Source: Arcobacter sp.
GTDB lineage: Bacteria; Campylobacterota; Campylobacteria; Campylobacterales; Arcobacteraceae
NCBI GenBank assembly: GCA_003252105.1
Contig: QKDL01000050.1
Coordinates: forward strand, 62,001-126,000
Direction of reading: 5' to 3'
DNA: 64,000 bases
Shown here: positions 50,588 to 60,249 of the stretch, piece by piece
Layout of the letters: every line of letters begins with the position of its first letter
Position numbering within the stretch: the stretch's first letter is position 1
Translations under genes and position numbers: made by a program
Notes under the pieces: model-generated
Database searches by the model: none
What the model was told of the DNA's origin: nothing
The model's input: the letters and a program-made list of their open reading frames with translations, nothing else

Positions 50588-52573
50588 ATGATAAAAGCTG
50601 AAAAAAACAATACTATATTTTTATCTATTACAGTTTTTATTATTATTTTCTTAATATCTTTTTTAGGGATTTTAATACATTTTCTTTTTGGTTATTCAGG
50701 TGAATTAACTAGTGGTCATGCCTTTACATCTGATGATGCTTTTATCACCTACAAGTATGCAGAAAATTTATTTTTAGGTAATGGTATAGTTTTTAATATT
50801 GGTGAAAGAGTTGAAGGGTATTCAAATTTCTTATATCTTATTTTTGTCTCTATTGGTTACTATTTTACTACAGAGTATATATATATTTATAGTGTAGTTA
50901 TAAATAGTTTATTTCTTTATGCTTCTCTTTTTATATTTTTTAAATTAATAAATATAAATTTTGATAAACAACTTTCCTATTTAGCAACATTATTGTTATC
51001 CTTAAATCCAGCAATTTGGGCAAATATAAATACTGGACTAGAGACTATTTTTGTATTTTTTATTTTTATTTGTTTTTGGTATGTACTAAAAAAAGATGAT
51101 ACTCCAAAACTTTTTTGGCTCTTTTTTTTATCCTTAATATCTATACTTTTAAGAGTTGATGGATTTATCTTACCTTTAATAGTTGTTTTATATCTATTTA
51201 TCTCTTCAAAAAGAAAACTTAGCTTAGAGCTTTTTATTTTTATTGTTTTTATTATGGTTTGTTATACCTTATTCAGACTTTATTATTATGATGATGTTAT
51301 AGCAAATACATATTATGCAAAGGTTTCAGGGGATATTTTAAAAAGAATAAAATCAGGGTTTTTATTTTTATATGAAGAGAGTTTTTATAATGCAATTGCA
51401 TTTTTTTGTATTTTTGTATTTTACTTTATATGGAAGAAGTTTAAAGCGGGTTTTAAGAATATTATCTGTTTTGAATTGACATTTTTTATTGTATGGTTAA
51501 GTTATATATTATATATTGGTGGTGATATATACCAAGAAAGATTTCTTTTACCATTTCTAGCCTTGGGGATATATTTTTTTATTTTCTTTCTTGAGAAAAA
51601 AAGTTTATTTTTAAAATCATTTTTAGTTATATTGGCTATTGCATTAAGTATGATAGTATTTTTTAAAGATGCACGTTTTTCATATGAAAAAAAAGATTAC
51701 GATATGTGGATTTATTTAGGAAAGTTTTTAAAAGTAGTACCTTCTGATTATATTCTTGCGATTGATGCTGTAGGAAAGGTTCCTTTTTATAGTGGACTTA
51801 AAACAATAGATATACTAGGACTAAATGATAAATACTTAGCAAAACTTGATATTAGTGGTAGAAATTTTTCAGCAGGGCATAATAAATTTGATGTTGATTA
51901 TGTTCTTTCTAAAAATCCTGAACTTATAGCAGCCTGGATTAATCAATATGAAGATATGTTTTGGGATTTAACTAAACAAAAATATAATGAAAAATATATA
52001 ATAAAATATTTAGTGAATACTTCAAGAGAAAAACTACATACAAATATTTATGATGTTGAAAATATGTCAAATGAAGATAAGCAAAGGTTAATAAAATCAG
52101 AATTTAACTATGCTGTATTAGCAAGAAAAGACATAGTAAATAATCTTCCAAAATCAACAAATAAAATTTTATATGAAGATTTTTTAAAAGCTATAAAGCC
52201 CAAAGAGATTCTTTCTCATATAAGTAATAAGCTTTTATTTGATTCTTGGTCAAATCCAGAAAAAACACATAGATGGTCTTTAGATAGTTCATCTTCTATT
52301 ATTTTTAAATTAAATGACAAAGAGAAGTTTGAGGGAAAAATAGTTTTAAATATAGTGACATTAGGAGAACAACTAATTAATATCTATCTTAATTCAAATT
52401 TACTTAAAACAGAAATTATTAATTCAAGAGATATAACAGTTTCAATCCCTTTTGATAAAAATTTGTTAAAAGAGACAAATACTTTGTATTTTGAATATGC
52501 CAATCCTCATCAACCAAATGAAATAGATAAAAGAAATTTAGCTATGGCAATAAAGAGTTTATCTTTCGAGTAA
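50588..52573 (+). CDS. GT-C polyprenyl-phosphate-dependent glycosyltransferase (AftB-like) with C-terminal WSNPE..HRWSL domain
   Basis: Polytopic; TSDDAFITYKYAENLFLGNGIVFNIGERVEGYSNFLYL motif typical of AftB-like arabinofuranosyltransferases. Confidence 0.75.
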   Translation: MIKAEKNNTIFLSITVFIIIFLISFLGILIHFLFGYSGELTSGHAFTSDDAFITYKYAENLFLGNGIVFNIGERVEGYSNFLYLIFVSIGYYFTTEYIYIYSVVINSLFLYASLFIFFKLININFDKQLSYLATLLLSLNPAIWANINTGLETIFVFFIFICFWYVLKKDDTPKLFWLFFLSLISILLRVDGFILPLIVVLYLFISSKRKLSLELFIFIVFIMVCYTLFRLYYYDDVIANTYYAKVSGDILKRIKSGFLFLYEESFYNAIAFFCIFVFYFIWKKFKAGFKNIICFELTFFIVWLSYILYIGGDIYQERFLLPFLALGIYFFIFFLEKKSLFLKSFLVILAIALSMIVFFKDARFSYEKKDYDMWIYLGKFLKVVPSDYILAIDAVGKVPFYSGLKTIDILGLNDKYLAKLDISGRNFSAGHNKFDVDYVLSKNPELIAAWINQYEDMFWDLTKQKYNEKYIIKYLVNTSREKLHTNIYDVENMSNEDKQRLIKSEFNYAVLARKDIVNNLPKSTNKILYEDFLKAIKPKEILSHISNKLLFDSWSNPEKTHRWSLDSSSSIIFKLNDKEKFEGKIVLNIVTLGEQLINIYLNSNLLKTEIINSRDITVSIPFDKNLLKETNTLYFEYANPHQPNEIDKRNLAMAIKSLSFE

Positions 52574-52635
52574 TTAGCTATTTAATAAATTTAAGATAAT
52601 ATTTCATTTTATATATTTACCAAAAAGAATTTTAT

Positions 52636-53499
52636 ATGTCAGAATACATAAAACTTTTGAGAATACATCAGTATATCAAAAATTTATTTATTTTTTTACC
52701 CATGTTTTTTGCTATGAAAATTACAGATATATCATTATTAAGTGATACTTTTTTAGCTTTTGTTGCCTTTAGTTTGACTGCAAGTGGAATCTATATCTTG
52801 AATGATTATCATGATGTTGAAGAGGATAAAAAACATGCAACGAAAAAATTTAGACCATTAGCTGCCCAAACTATAAGTAAAACACATGCAATTATTTGTA
52901 TGAGTGTTCTTTTTTCAGCAGGTTTTATTATTATGTTTAGTTTATCTACAAATGCAATAGGATTACTTTTAGTTTATGTTTTTATGAATATTGCATATAG
53001 CTTTTTTTTTAAACACATAGCTATTTTAGATATAACAATTATAGCAATTGGATTTGTAATAAGACTTTTTGTTGGTGCTTTTATCACAAATATACACTTA
53101 TCTAAATGGATTGTAATTATGACTTTTTTACTTGCTTTATTTTTAGCCTTAGCCAAAAGAAGAGATGATGTTTTGATTTTTCTTGATACAGGGGAAAAAA
53201 TGAGAAAAGTTGTAGATGGTTATAATTTAAAGTTTTTAGATACTTCAATGGCTATAATGGCTTCTATTGTAATTGTTTCATATATTAGTTATACCGCATC
53301 CACAGAAGTTATACAAAGGTTTAATTCAGAATATCTTTATTTGACGGCATTTTTTGTTATCTTGGGTATTATGAGATATCTACAGATTAGTTTTGTTTTA
53401 AAAAATAGTGGTAATCCTACAAAGATTGTTTTAACTGATAGATTTATCCAATTAAGTATTGTTGGCTGGATTGCAACTTTTTCTTGGATACTTTATTAA
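52636..53499 (+). CDS. UbiA-family decaprenyl-phosphate phosphoribosyltransferase (DPPR synthase-like)
   Basis: LLRIHQYIKNLFIFLPMFF; NDYHDVEEDKKHATKKFRPLAA (NDxxDxxxDxxHxxKxxRP). Confidence 0.88.
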   Translation: MSEYIKLLRIHQYIKNLFIFLPMFFAMKITDISLLSDTFLAFVAFSLTASGIYILNDYHDVEEDKKHATKKFRPLAAQTISKTHAIICMSVLFSAGFIIMFSLSTNAIGLLLVYVFMNIAYSFFFKHIAILDITIIAIGFVIRLFVGAFITNIHLSKWIVIMTFLLALFLALAKRRDDVLIFLDTGEKMRKVVDGYNLKFLDTSMAIMASIVIVSYISYTASTEVIQRFNSEYLYLTAFFVILGIMRYLQISFVLKNSGNPTKIVLTDRFIQLSIVGWIATFSWILY

Positions 53500-53897
53500 T
53501 GATAGGTATAAAGTATCTTATATTTGCTATCTTTTCCACTTTTGTAAATATATCATTTCAATATATAAGTTTTAGTATTTATGATGGTTTTTTAAGTCTT
53601 TATTTTGCTATGTTTTTAGGAACATTAGCAGGGCTTGTATTAAAATATATTTTAGATAAAAAATATATTTTTTATCACGAAACAAAAGGGAAAAAAGATG
53701 AAGGCAAAAAGTTTTTTCTTTATTCTTTAATGGGTGTTTTTACTACATTTATTTTTTGGGGATTTGAAATTGGATTTTTTTATATATTTGAAAATCAAAA
53801 TGCAAAGTATATTGGAGCAGTTATAGGTTTAAGTATAGGGTATATTACTAAATATTACTTAGATAAAAAATATGTTTTTATAGATAAAAAGGTTTAA
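53499..53897 (+). CDS. GtrA-family small membrane protein (putative flippase)
   Basis: 4-TM protein with FSTFVNISFQYISF and YITKYYLDKKYVF; ATG at 53499 overlaps the UbiA stop (track start is a TTG at 53484). Confidence 0.85.
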   Translation: MIGIKYLIFAIFSTFVNISFQYISFSIYDGFLSLYFAMFLGTLAGLVLKYILDKKYIFYHETKGKKDEGKKFFLYSLMGVFTTFIFWGFEIGFFYIFENQNAKYIGAVIGLSIGYITKYYLDKKYVFIDKKV

Positions 53898-53899
53898 AT

Positions 53900-55192
53900 A
53901 TGAATTTGTTTTCATGGGGTATGTATCCTAAAATAAAGTCTAATATAAAAAATCTAGAAAATAAAAAGCAATTAAAAAAATATATCTTAGAAGATAAAGA
54001 GTTTATTGCTTATGGAAATGGTAGAAGTTATGGAGATAGTGCTTTAAATAAAAATATATTAAATTGTAAAACATATGATTATTTTATTGATTTTGATGAA
54101 AAAACTGGTGTTTTACATTGTCAAGCTGGTGTATTACTAAGCGATATAATAGAAACTTTCGTACCAAAAGGTTGGTTTTTAAAAGTTACACCAGGAACTA
54201 AACTTATAACTGTAGGTGGTGCAATTGCAAGTGATGTTCATGGAAAAAATCATCATGTTGAAGGGTGTTTCTCCTCTTGTGTAGAAGAGTTTAATATAAT
54301 GCTTGAAAATGGTAAAGTTGTAACATCTAAAAAAGGTGATGAACTTTTTTTAGCTACTTGTAGTGGTATGGGATTAACAGGAGTTATTCTTGATGCAAAG
54401 ATTGTTTTAAAAAAGATTAATTCAAAATATATAAATCAAACTACAATAAAAACGAAAAATTTAAAAGAAACCTTTGACTTTTTTGAAAAATATAAACATA
54501 TGCCTTATTCTGTTGCCTGGATTGATTGTTTGGCAAAAAATGAGAATTTGGGTAAATGTTTACTTATGGTAGGAGACTTTCATGATGATGGCAAACTTGA
54601 TTTTAAAGAAAAAAAGAAAAAAAATATCCCTTTTACATTTCCCTCATTTATTTTAAACAATTTAAGTGTAAAGATTTTTAATTGGTTATATTATAAAAAA
54701 GCAAAAGATGGTATAAGTAATCAAAAGGTTGACATAGATACTTTTTTTTATCCTTTAGATGCAATAAAAAATTGGAATAGAATATATGGGAAAAATGGTT
54801 TTACTCAATATCAATTTATATTGTCAAAAGAATCAAGTTTTGAAGGTTTAAAAGAGATACTTGAAGAGATAGCAACAAGTGGCAAAGGCTCTTTCTTAGC
54901 TGTACTTAAACTATATGGTGAAGCAAATAAAAATTATCTATCTTTTCCAATGGAAGGGTATAGTTTAGCTTTAGATTTTAAAATCCAAAAAGGCTTATTT
55001 GAACTACTAGACAAATTAGATAAAATTGTAATTAAATATAATGGTAGAATATATTTAACTAAAGATGTAAGGGTAAAAAAAGAGATTTTTGAAAAAGGTT
55101 ACCCTTATATTAATCAATTTAGAGATTTTAGAAAGCAAAACAATATGGATAAAAAATTTCATTCACTACAAAGTAAAAGACTAGGATTATAA
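53900..55192 (+). CDS. dprE1: Decaprenylphosphoryl-beta-D-ribose 2'-oxidase (DprE1-like)
   Basis: GNGRSYGDSALN, PGTKLITVGGAIASDVHGKNHHVEGCFSSCV, GMGLTGVILDAKI, FYPLDAIKNWNRIYGKNGFTQYQFIL, LKLYGEANKNYLSFPMEGYSLALDF. Confidence 0.92.
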   Translation: MNLFSWGMYPKIKSNIKNLENKKQLKKYILEDKEFIAYGNGRSYGDSALNKNILNCKTYDYFIDFDEKTGVLHCQAGVLLSDIIETFVPKGWFLKVTPGTKLITVGGAIASDVHGKNHHVEGCFSSCVEEFNIMLENGKVVTSKKGDELFLATCSGMGLTGVILDAKIVLKKINSKYINQTTIKTKNLKETFDFFEKYKHMPYSVAWIDCLAKNENLGKCLLMVGDFHDDGKLDFKEKKKKNIPFTFPSFILNNLSVKIFNWLYYKKAKDGISNQKVDIDTFFYPLDAIKNWNRIYGKNGFTQYQFILSKESSFEGLKEILEEIATSGKGSFLAVLKLYGEANKNYLSFPMEGYSLALDFKIQKGLFELLDKLDKIVIKYNGRIYLTKDVRVKKEIFEKGYPYINQFRDFRKQNNMDKKFHSLQSKRLGL

Positions 55193-55193
55193 T

Positions 55194-55925
55194 ATGAGTT
55201 ATGTTTTGATTATTGGAGCAAAAAGTGATATTGGGAAAGAACTTGCAAGAGTTTATGCTAAAAATGGATACGATTTATATCTTACAGGAAGAGATATTGA
55301 TTTATTAGAAGAGTTTTCTACTGATATAAAATTAAGAAGTGGTGTAAATGTATCTTTAAAAGAGTTTGATATTACAGATTTTAATAAGCATCAAGAGTTT
55401 TATGATTTTTTAGAACCTAAACCTTTAGGCGTGATTGTAGTTTCAGGTTTTATGGCTGATCAAATAGATTGTCAAAATGATTGGAATAAAACTTTAAATA
55501 CTATAAATGTAAACTTTACTGGAGCAGTTAGTATTTTAAATATTATCTCTAATGATATGCAAAAAAATAGAAATGGTTTTATTGTTGGAATAAGTTCAGT
55601 TGCCGGTGATAGAGGAAGAAAAGCAAACTATATTTATGGTTCAAGTAAAGCTGCATTTAGTGCATATTTAAGTGGATTAAGAAATAGATTATCTGAATAC
55701 AATATAAATGTACTTACTGTAAAACCAGGTTTCGTAAATACTAAAATGACAGAAGATTTAGATTTGCCTCCAAAATTGACAGCTAATCCAGATGAAGTAG
55801 CACTAGATATTTTTAATGCTCAGCAAAAAAGTAAAAATATATTATATACTAAAGCTATTTGGCAATTTGTCATGTTGATTATAAAACATATCCCAGAATT
55901 TATTTTTAAAAAGTTAAATATATAA
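55194..55925 (+). CDS. dprE2: Decaprenylphosphoryl-2-keto-beta-D-erythro-pentose reductase (DprE2-like SDR)
   Basis: GAKSDIGKELARVYAKNGYDLYLTGRD; GISSVAGDRGRKANYIYGSSKAAFSAYLSGLRNRL; C-terminal VMLIIKHIPEFIFKKLNI. Confidence 0.9.
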   Translation: MSYVLIIGAKSDIGKELARVYAKNGYDLYLTGRDIDLLEEFSTDIKLRSGVNVSLKEFDITDFNKHQEFYDFLEPKPLGVIVVSGFMADQIDCQNDWNKTLNTINVNFTGAVSILNIISNDMQKNRNGFIVGISSVAGDRGRKANYIYGSSKAAFSAYLSGLRNRLSEYNINVLTVKPGFVNTKMTEDLDLPPKLTANPDEVALDIFNAQQKSKNILYTKAIWQFVMLIIKHIPEFIFKKLNI

Positions 55926-55928
55926 GCC

Positions 55929-57833
55929 TTGATGAAAAATATTAATACTATAAAATATCTTTTTCTTTTTTTTAGTTTTTTAATTCCTACATTTTTTTAT
56001 ACATCATATGTATTAAATCAAGTTTATAACTCAGGTGCTACACTACTAGATGTTGGATGGTTTACATATTTGATTAGTAGTGGATATAATTGGCCTTTGA
56101 GTAATCCTGAAGTCCTACATAATACACATTTGGGAAAGACTTTTTTTTATACACATTTTTCACCTTTTTTTATTTTTTTCTCTTTTTTATATGAAAATTT
56201 TTTTTATTTTTTATCTCCTAGTTCTTATTTTTCACTATTTATTGGTTCAATGAATGGGCTTATCTCATTATCAATTTATTTTTTGGGAATAAATAGATTA
56301 AAAGAGTTGAATATATATAAGATATTTTTATTGTTTGTTATTGCTATTTTATCATCTTTCAATGCCCAATCATTGGCAATGATAGGGTTTCCACATATAG
56401 AAATTGCAATTCCTAGTTTGATAATATTTTTTATGGTATCTTTTTACTCAAAAAATTTTTTCCTAGCTACTTTTTCTTTTATATTTTTATTGAGTATTAG
56501 AGAAGATGCGGGATTTCATCTTTTTGGTTTAATCTTTATCATTAATTTATTTTTATGTATACAAGAGAAAAGTTTAAATGTTATTGATAAAAAACTAGCA
56601 GTATATGCATTTGTTGCATTTCTTTATAGTGTTATTACAATTTTAATTCAAAAATCATATTTTGCAGGTACAGATAATGCTTTGGAAAGAATCTATTTAG
56701 GTACACCAATCTTTGCTCATATTACATATGATTTGATTGTTCAAAGGCTTAATTTTCTTTTTGAAAATAGGGAATATATATATTTACCTTTGTTTTTTAC
56801 TTTTTTAATATCTTTTTTTACAAGAAATATTCTTTTTTTAGCATCTTTTTTTGCAACATTGCCATGGATTCTTTTGTCTTTTTTTGCAGTTAATTCTATG
56901 CCAAGTAGTTTTTCAAACTATTATGCTTTTCCATTAATTCTTATTTTTATTTGGCCACTACTTGTAACATTTTTATTTAAAGACTATATTTTTCTAAAAA
57001 AAATTAGTGTTATTGTTTTTATTTTTGTTCCTTTCTTATCAATAATATGTTTCCCGAACAATAAAGGTAATCTTGATTCTAAACCTTGGAATAATTTTGT
57101 ATTTGCAGATTTTAAAAAAATAGCAGCTACACAATCTTTTATTCAAAATTTTAAAACCTATAATAAATCATTTGGAAATATTGTTGTCGATGAGGCTTCT
57201 TCAGCACTTTTAACTAAATATTTAAACCCTAATAGTTATGCTTATCTTAATAATTTTTCAAAAGAGCAGAAAAATAATACAGATACATTTATATTTTTTA
57301 AAAATACCAATAATATAGAAACAATGTTAATAGACAATTATTTTAAATACCATTATAAAGTATTAGATACAAATATTATAATTGCATCTAAGTATAAATT
57401 TGATTTTGATGGAATAGCAAAGGTTGATTATAGAGTTTTAGATACTATTTCTACAAATAGAGTAATTAAACATAATAGTAAAAAAATATATTTTGAAGGT
57501 TGGTCAAATCCAGAAGAAAAACATAGATGGTCTTTGAATAACAGTTCAAGTATTTTATTTATATTAGATTCTAAGGATGAAATAAAAGGAGATTTAGAAC
57601 TAAGTGTAATGACTCTTGGGGAACAAAAAATAGAAATTTTATTAAATCAAACTCAAATAGGTAAGATTGAAATAGATTCAAGAGATTCTAATATTAAATT
57701 GACATTTGATAAAAAATTAATTAAAACAGATGAGGTAAATGAAATAAAATTTATCTATTCAAATCCTCATCAACCAAATGAAGACGATAGTAGAATTTTG
57801 GCGATGGCACTGAAGTTTATGATTATAAGGTAA
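55929..57833 (+). CDS. GT-C/DUF2079-like membrane glycosyltransferase with C-terminal WSNPE..HRWSL domain
   Basis: Polytopic 634 aa; LLDVGWFTYLIS...LGKTFFYTHFSPFFIFF; C-terminus matches that of 50588..52573. Track start at 55929; a second Met follows directly. Confidence 0.75.
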   Translation: MMKNINTIKYLFLFFSFLIPTFFYTSYVLNQVYNSGATLLDVGWFTYLISSGYNWPLSNPEVLHNTHLGKTFFYTHFSPFFIFFSFLYENFFYFLSPSSYFSLFIGSMNGLISLSIYFLGINRLKELNIYKIFLLFVIAILSSFNAQSLAMIGFPHIEIAIPSLIIFFMVSFYSKNFFLATFSFIFLLSIREDAGFHLFGLIFIINLFLCIQEKSLNVIDKKLAVYAFVAFLYSVITILIQKSYFAGTDNALERIYLGTPIFAHITYDLIVQRLNFLFENREYIYLPLFFTFLISFFTRNILFLASFFATLPWILLSFFAVNSMPSSFSNYYAFPLILIFIWPLLVTFLFKDYIFLKKISVIVFIFVPFLSIICFPNNKGNLDSKPWNNFVFADFKKIAATQSFIQNFKTYNKSFGNIVVDEASSALLTKYLNPNSYAYLNNFSKEQKNNTDTFIFFKNTNNIETMLIDNYFKYHYKVLDTNIIIASKYKFDFDGIAKVDYRVLDTISTNRVIKHNSKKIYFEGWSNPEEKHRWSLNNSSSILFILDSKDEIKGDLELSVMTLGEQKIEILLNQTQIGKIEIDSRDSNIKLTFDKKLIKTDEVNEIKFIYSNPHQPNEDDSRILAMALKFMIIR

Positions 57834-57838
57834 GTTAA

Positions 57839-58435
57839 ATGGAAAAGTTAGCATTGTTTGATTTTGATGGAACAATAAGTTATGAGGATACATTATTTAA
57901 ATTTATAAGATATGCAGTTGGAGATTTAAAAATGATTTTAGGATTAATTGTTTTATCTCCTATGTTAGTTTTGTATAAGTTGAAATTTATTCCAAATTAT
58001 AAAGCTAAAGAACTTATGTTGGCATATTTTTTTAAAGGTATGGAAAAAGAAAAGTTTGAAAACAAGGCAAATGAATATTCTTTAAATTGTTTAGATAGTA
58101 TAATTAGAACTAAGGCAATAGAAAGAATTACTTGGCATAAAAAACAAAATCATAAGGTGGTTGTTATCTCTGCTTCTATTGAAGCGTGGCTTAAACCTTG
58201 GTGTCAAAAAAATGATTTAGAACTACTTGCAACTAAATTAGAATTTAAAAATGGTATTGTAAGTGGTAAACTTTTTACTAAAAATTGTTATGGATTAGAA
58301 AAAGTTAATAGATTAAAAGAAAAGTATGATTTATCAATGTTTGATTATATATATGCCTATGGCGATAGTAAAGGTGATGAACAATTATTATCTTTAGCAG
58401 ATGAAAAGTTTTATAAGCCTTTTAGAAACAATTAA
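57839..58435 (+). CDS. HAD-IB family phosphatase (DPPR phosphatase candidate)
   Basis: LALFDFDGTISYEDTLFKF, VVVISASIEAWLKPWC, YAYGDSKGDEQLLSLAD. Confidence 0.88.
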   Translation: MEKLALFDFDGTISYEDTLFKFIRYAVGDLKMILGLIVLSPMLVLYKLKFIPNYKAKELMLAYFFKGMEKEKFENKANEYSLNCLDSIIRTKAIERITWHKKQNHKVVVISASIEAWLKPWCQKNDLELLATKLEFKNGIVSGKLFTKNCYGLEKVNRLKEKYDLSMFDYIYAYGDSKGDEQLLSLADEKFYKPFRNN

Positions 58436-58444
58436 GGAAAAATA

Positions 58445-60178
58445 ATGACAAGATTAGAAAAAATTGCAGCTTTATATATCTCTATTTATAGGGATATACC
58501 AACAAATGAACAATTAGATTATTATATGCAGTTTAATGATTCTATAGCACTTGAAGTAATATCTTCTGTAATGATGTTAGATAGTAATTATAAAGATGTA
58601 TATAGTCAAATGACAACAGAAGATTTAGTTAAAGCAATGTTCCAAGAAATTTTTGATTTAACTAATGAGCAGATGCAAGTTATTATCAATGAACAAGAAC
58701 AAATAGCACAAGATGGTGGAGTAAGTGGTTTTCAATATTGGGTTGATGAGATTGAAAATAATCCATTTGTTACTATAAATACTCTTCCAATTGCAATAAT
58801 AAATGGAACATCACAAGATGATGAAGCTTCAATTTTAAATCAAATAGAAGATTTAATAAATAATTATATGTTTTCTCAAAGTTATGAAAATACTGGATTA
58901 GGGGACTTAGCAAATTTTAGCTCGCTAGGAGTTTCAAGTTTAGATTCAAGTTCATACTGGGATGATTCAACTACTACATTAACTTTTAGTTTTAATGAAT
59001 ATATTCCAGACTCATATTATGAGTATGGTAGCGAATTATATTCAGGATTTGAGATATTAAATGAAATACAAAGAGATGTAGTAAGAGATATTTTCAATCA
59101 AATAGAATCCATAATAGGACTTAATTTTGTAGAGATTCCCGATAATGGTGATATTAGATTTAGTCTAGTCTCTCAAGAAGATTCAGCAGCATTTGCTTTT
59201 TATCCAAATGATAGTTATGATTATGCTGGAGATGTTTTTTTATCAACAGATTTTAACATTCCAAATTTAGCAGGTTATGATTTGACACAAGGAAGATATG
59301 GTTGGTCAACAATTGTACATGAATTAGGTCACTCTTTAGGATTAGAACATCCTTTTGATGATGGAGATAACAACGAACCACATTTACCTACTGCTGAAGA
59401 TGATTATGCTCATACGATTATGTCATATACAGGAGCTTATAATCTAATCCCTGAGTTTACAATCAATTATAATAGAATTGATTTTGAACATATAGATTTA
59501 CAACCTAATTTGTATTCAGTATATGATTTAAATGCATTACAGTGGAAATATGGTGTAAATGATACTACTAATCTTGAAGATAATGTATATACAATTAATT
59601 ATACAGATTTTATATTTGAAACTATTTGGGATGCAGGTGGAACTGATACTTTTGATTTAAGAAATAATATTGGGAATACTACACTTGATTTGAATTCAGG
59701 AAGTTTAAATAGTATAGATGAATATAGTTACAGTCAAATTGTTGAATATTTTAAAGATGAGGTAAATGATTCAAGATTTGATACAAATATAGAAAATGTA
59801 ATAGAAGATTTATATTTAACTGATAAATTATATATGGGTATAAATAATGTAGGTATAGCTACTGGCGTAATTATTGAAAATGTTTATACAGGAAGTGGAA
59901 ATGATGTAATTACAGATAATCTTGTTGACAATATTATTGATACAGGAGCAGGTAATGATACTATTATTTTAGGTAATGGTGGATATGACAAAATTGATGG
60001 AGGAATAGGGTACGATAGAATAATCTTTGAAGTTTTTTCTTCCTCTGAAATGAATTTTGAAGAAAAGTCAGATAGTACTTACATACTTTATAATGAAAAT
60101 TATGCAGTAGAATTTACAAATATAGAACTCATAGAATTCAGTAATCAAAATATATTAGTTGATGATTTATTAATATAA
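58445..60178 (+). CDS. M10 serralysin-type metalloprotease with SapA/DUF4214-like N-domain and RTX-like tail
   Basis: STIVHELGHSLGLEHPFD (HExxHxxGxxH) with Met-turn TIMSYTGAY; GSGNDVITDNLVDNIIDTGAGNDTIILGNGGYDKIDGG. Confidence 0.92.
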   Translation: MTRLEKIAALYISIYRDIPTNEQLDYYMQFNDSIALEVISSVMMLDSNYKDVYSQMTTEDLVKAMFQEIFDLTNEQMQVIINEQEQIAQDGGVSGFQYWVDEIENNPFVTINTLPIAIINGTSQDDEASILNQIEDLINNYMFSQSYENTGLGDLANFSSLGVSSLDSSSYWDDSTTTLTFSFNEYIPDSYYEYGSELYSGFEILNEIQRDVVRDIFNQIESIIGLNFVEIPDNGDIRFSLVSQEDSAAFAFYPNDSYDYAGDVFLSTDFNIPNLAGYDLTQGRYGWSTIVHELGHSLGLEHPFDDGDNNEPHLPTAEDDYAHTIMSYTGAYNLIPEFTINYNRIDFEHIDLQPNLYSVYDLNALQWKYGVNDTTNLEDNVYTINYTDFIFETIWDAGGTDTFDLRNNIGNTTLDLNSGSLNSIDEYSYSQIVEYFKDEVNDSRFDTNIENVIEDLYLTDKLYMGINNVGIATGVIIENVYTGSGNDVITDNLVDNIIDTGAGNDTIILGNGGYDKIDGGIGYDRIIFEVFSSSEMNFEEKSDSTYILYNENYAVEFTNIELIEFSNQNILVDDLLI

Positions 60179-60249
60179 GTTACTCTGACACTATTTTTTT
60201 AGAAATTTATTAGTATCGGATTAAAAAATATTTAAGTATAAATAATGTA

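Noticed and set aside
41432-60178. C. fetus-style recombinational switching of S-layer genes via identical 5' ends
   Set aside because: The five N-terminal domains are similar as proteins but clearly diverged at nucleotide level, and their upstream regions differ; no invertible promoter segment or recombinase is visible.
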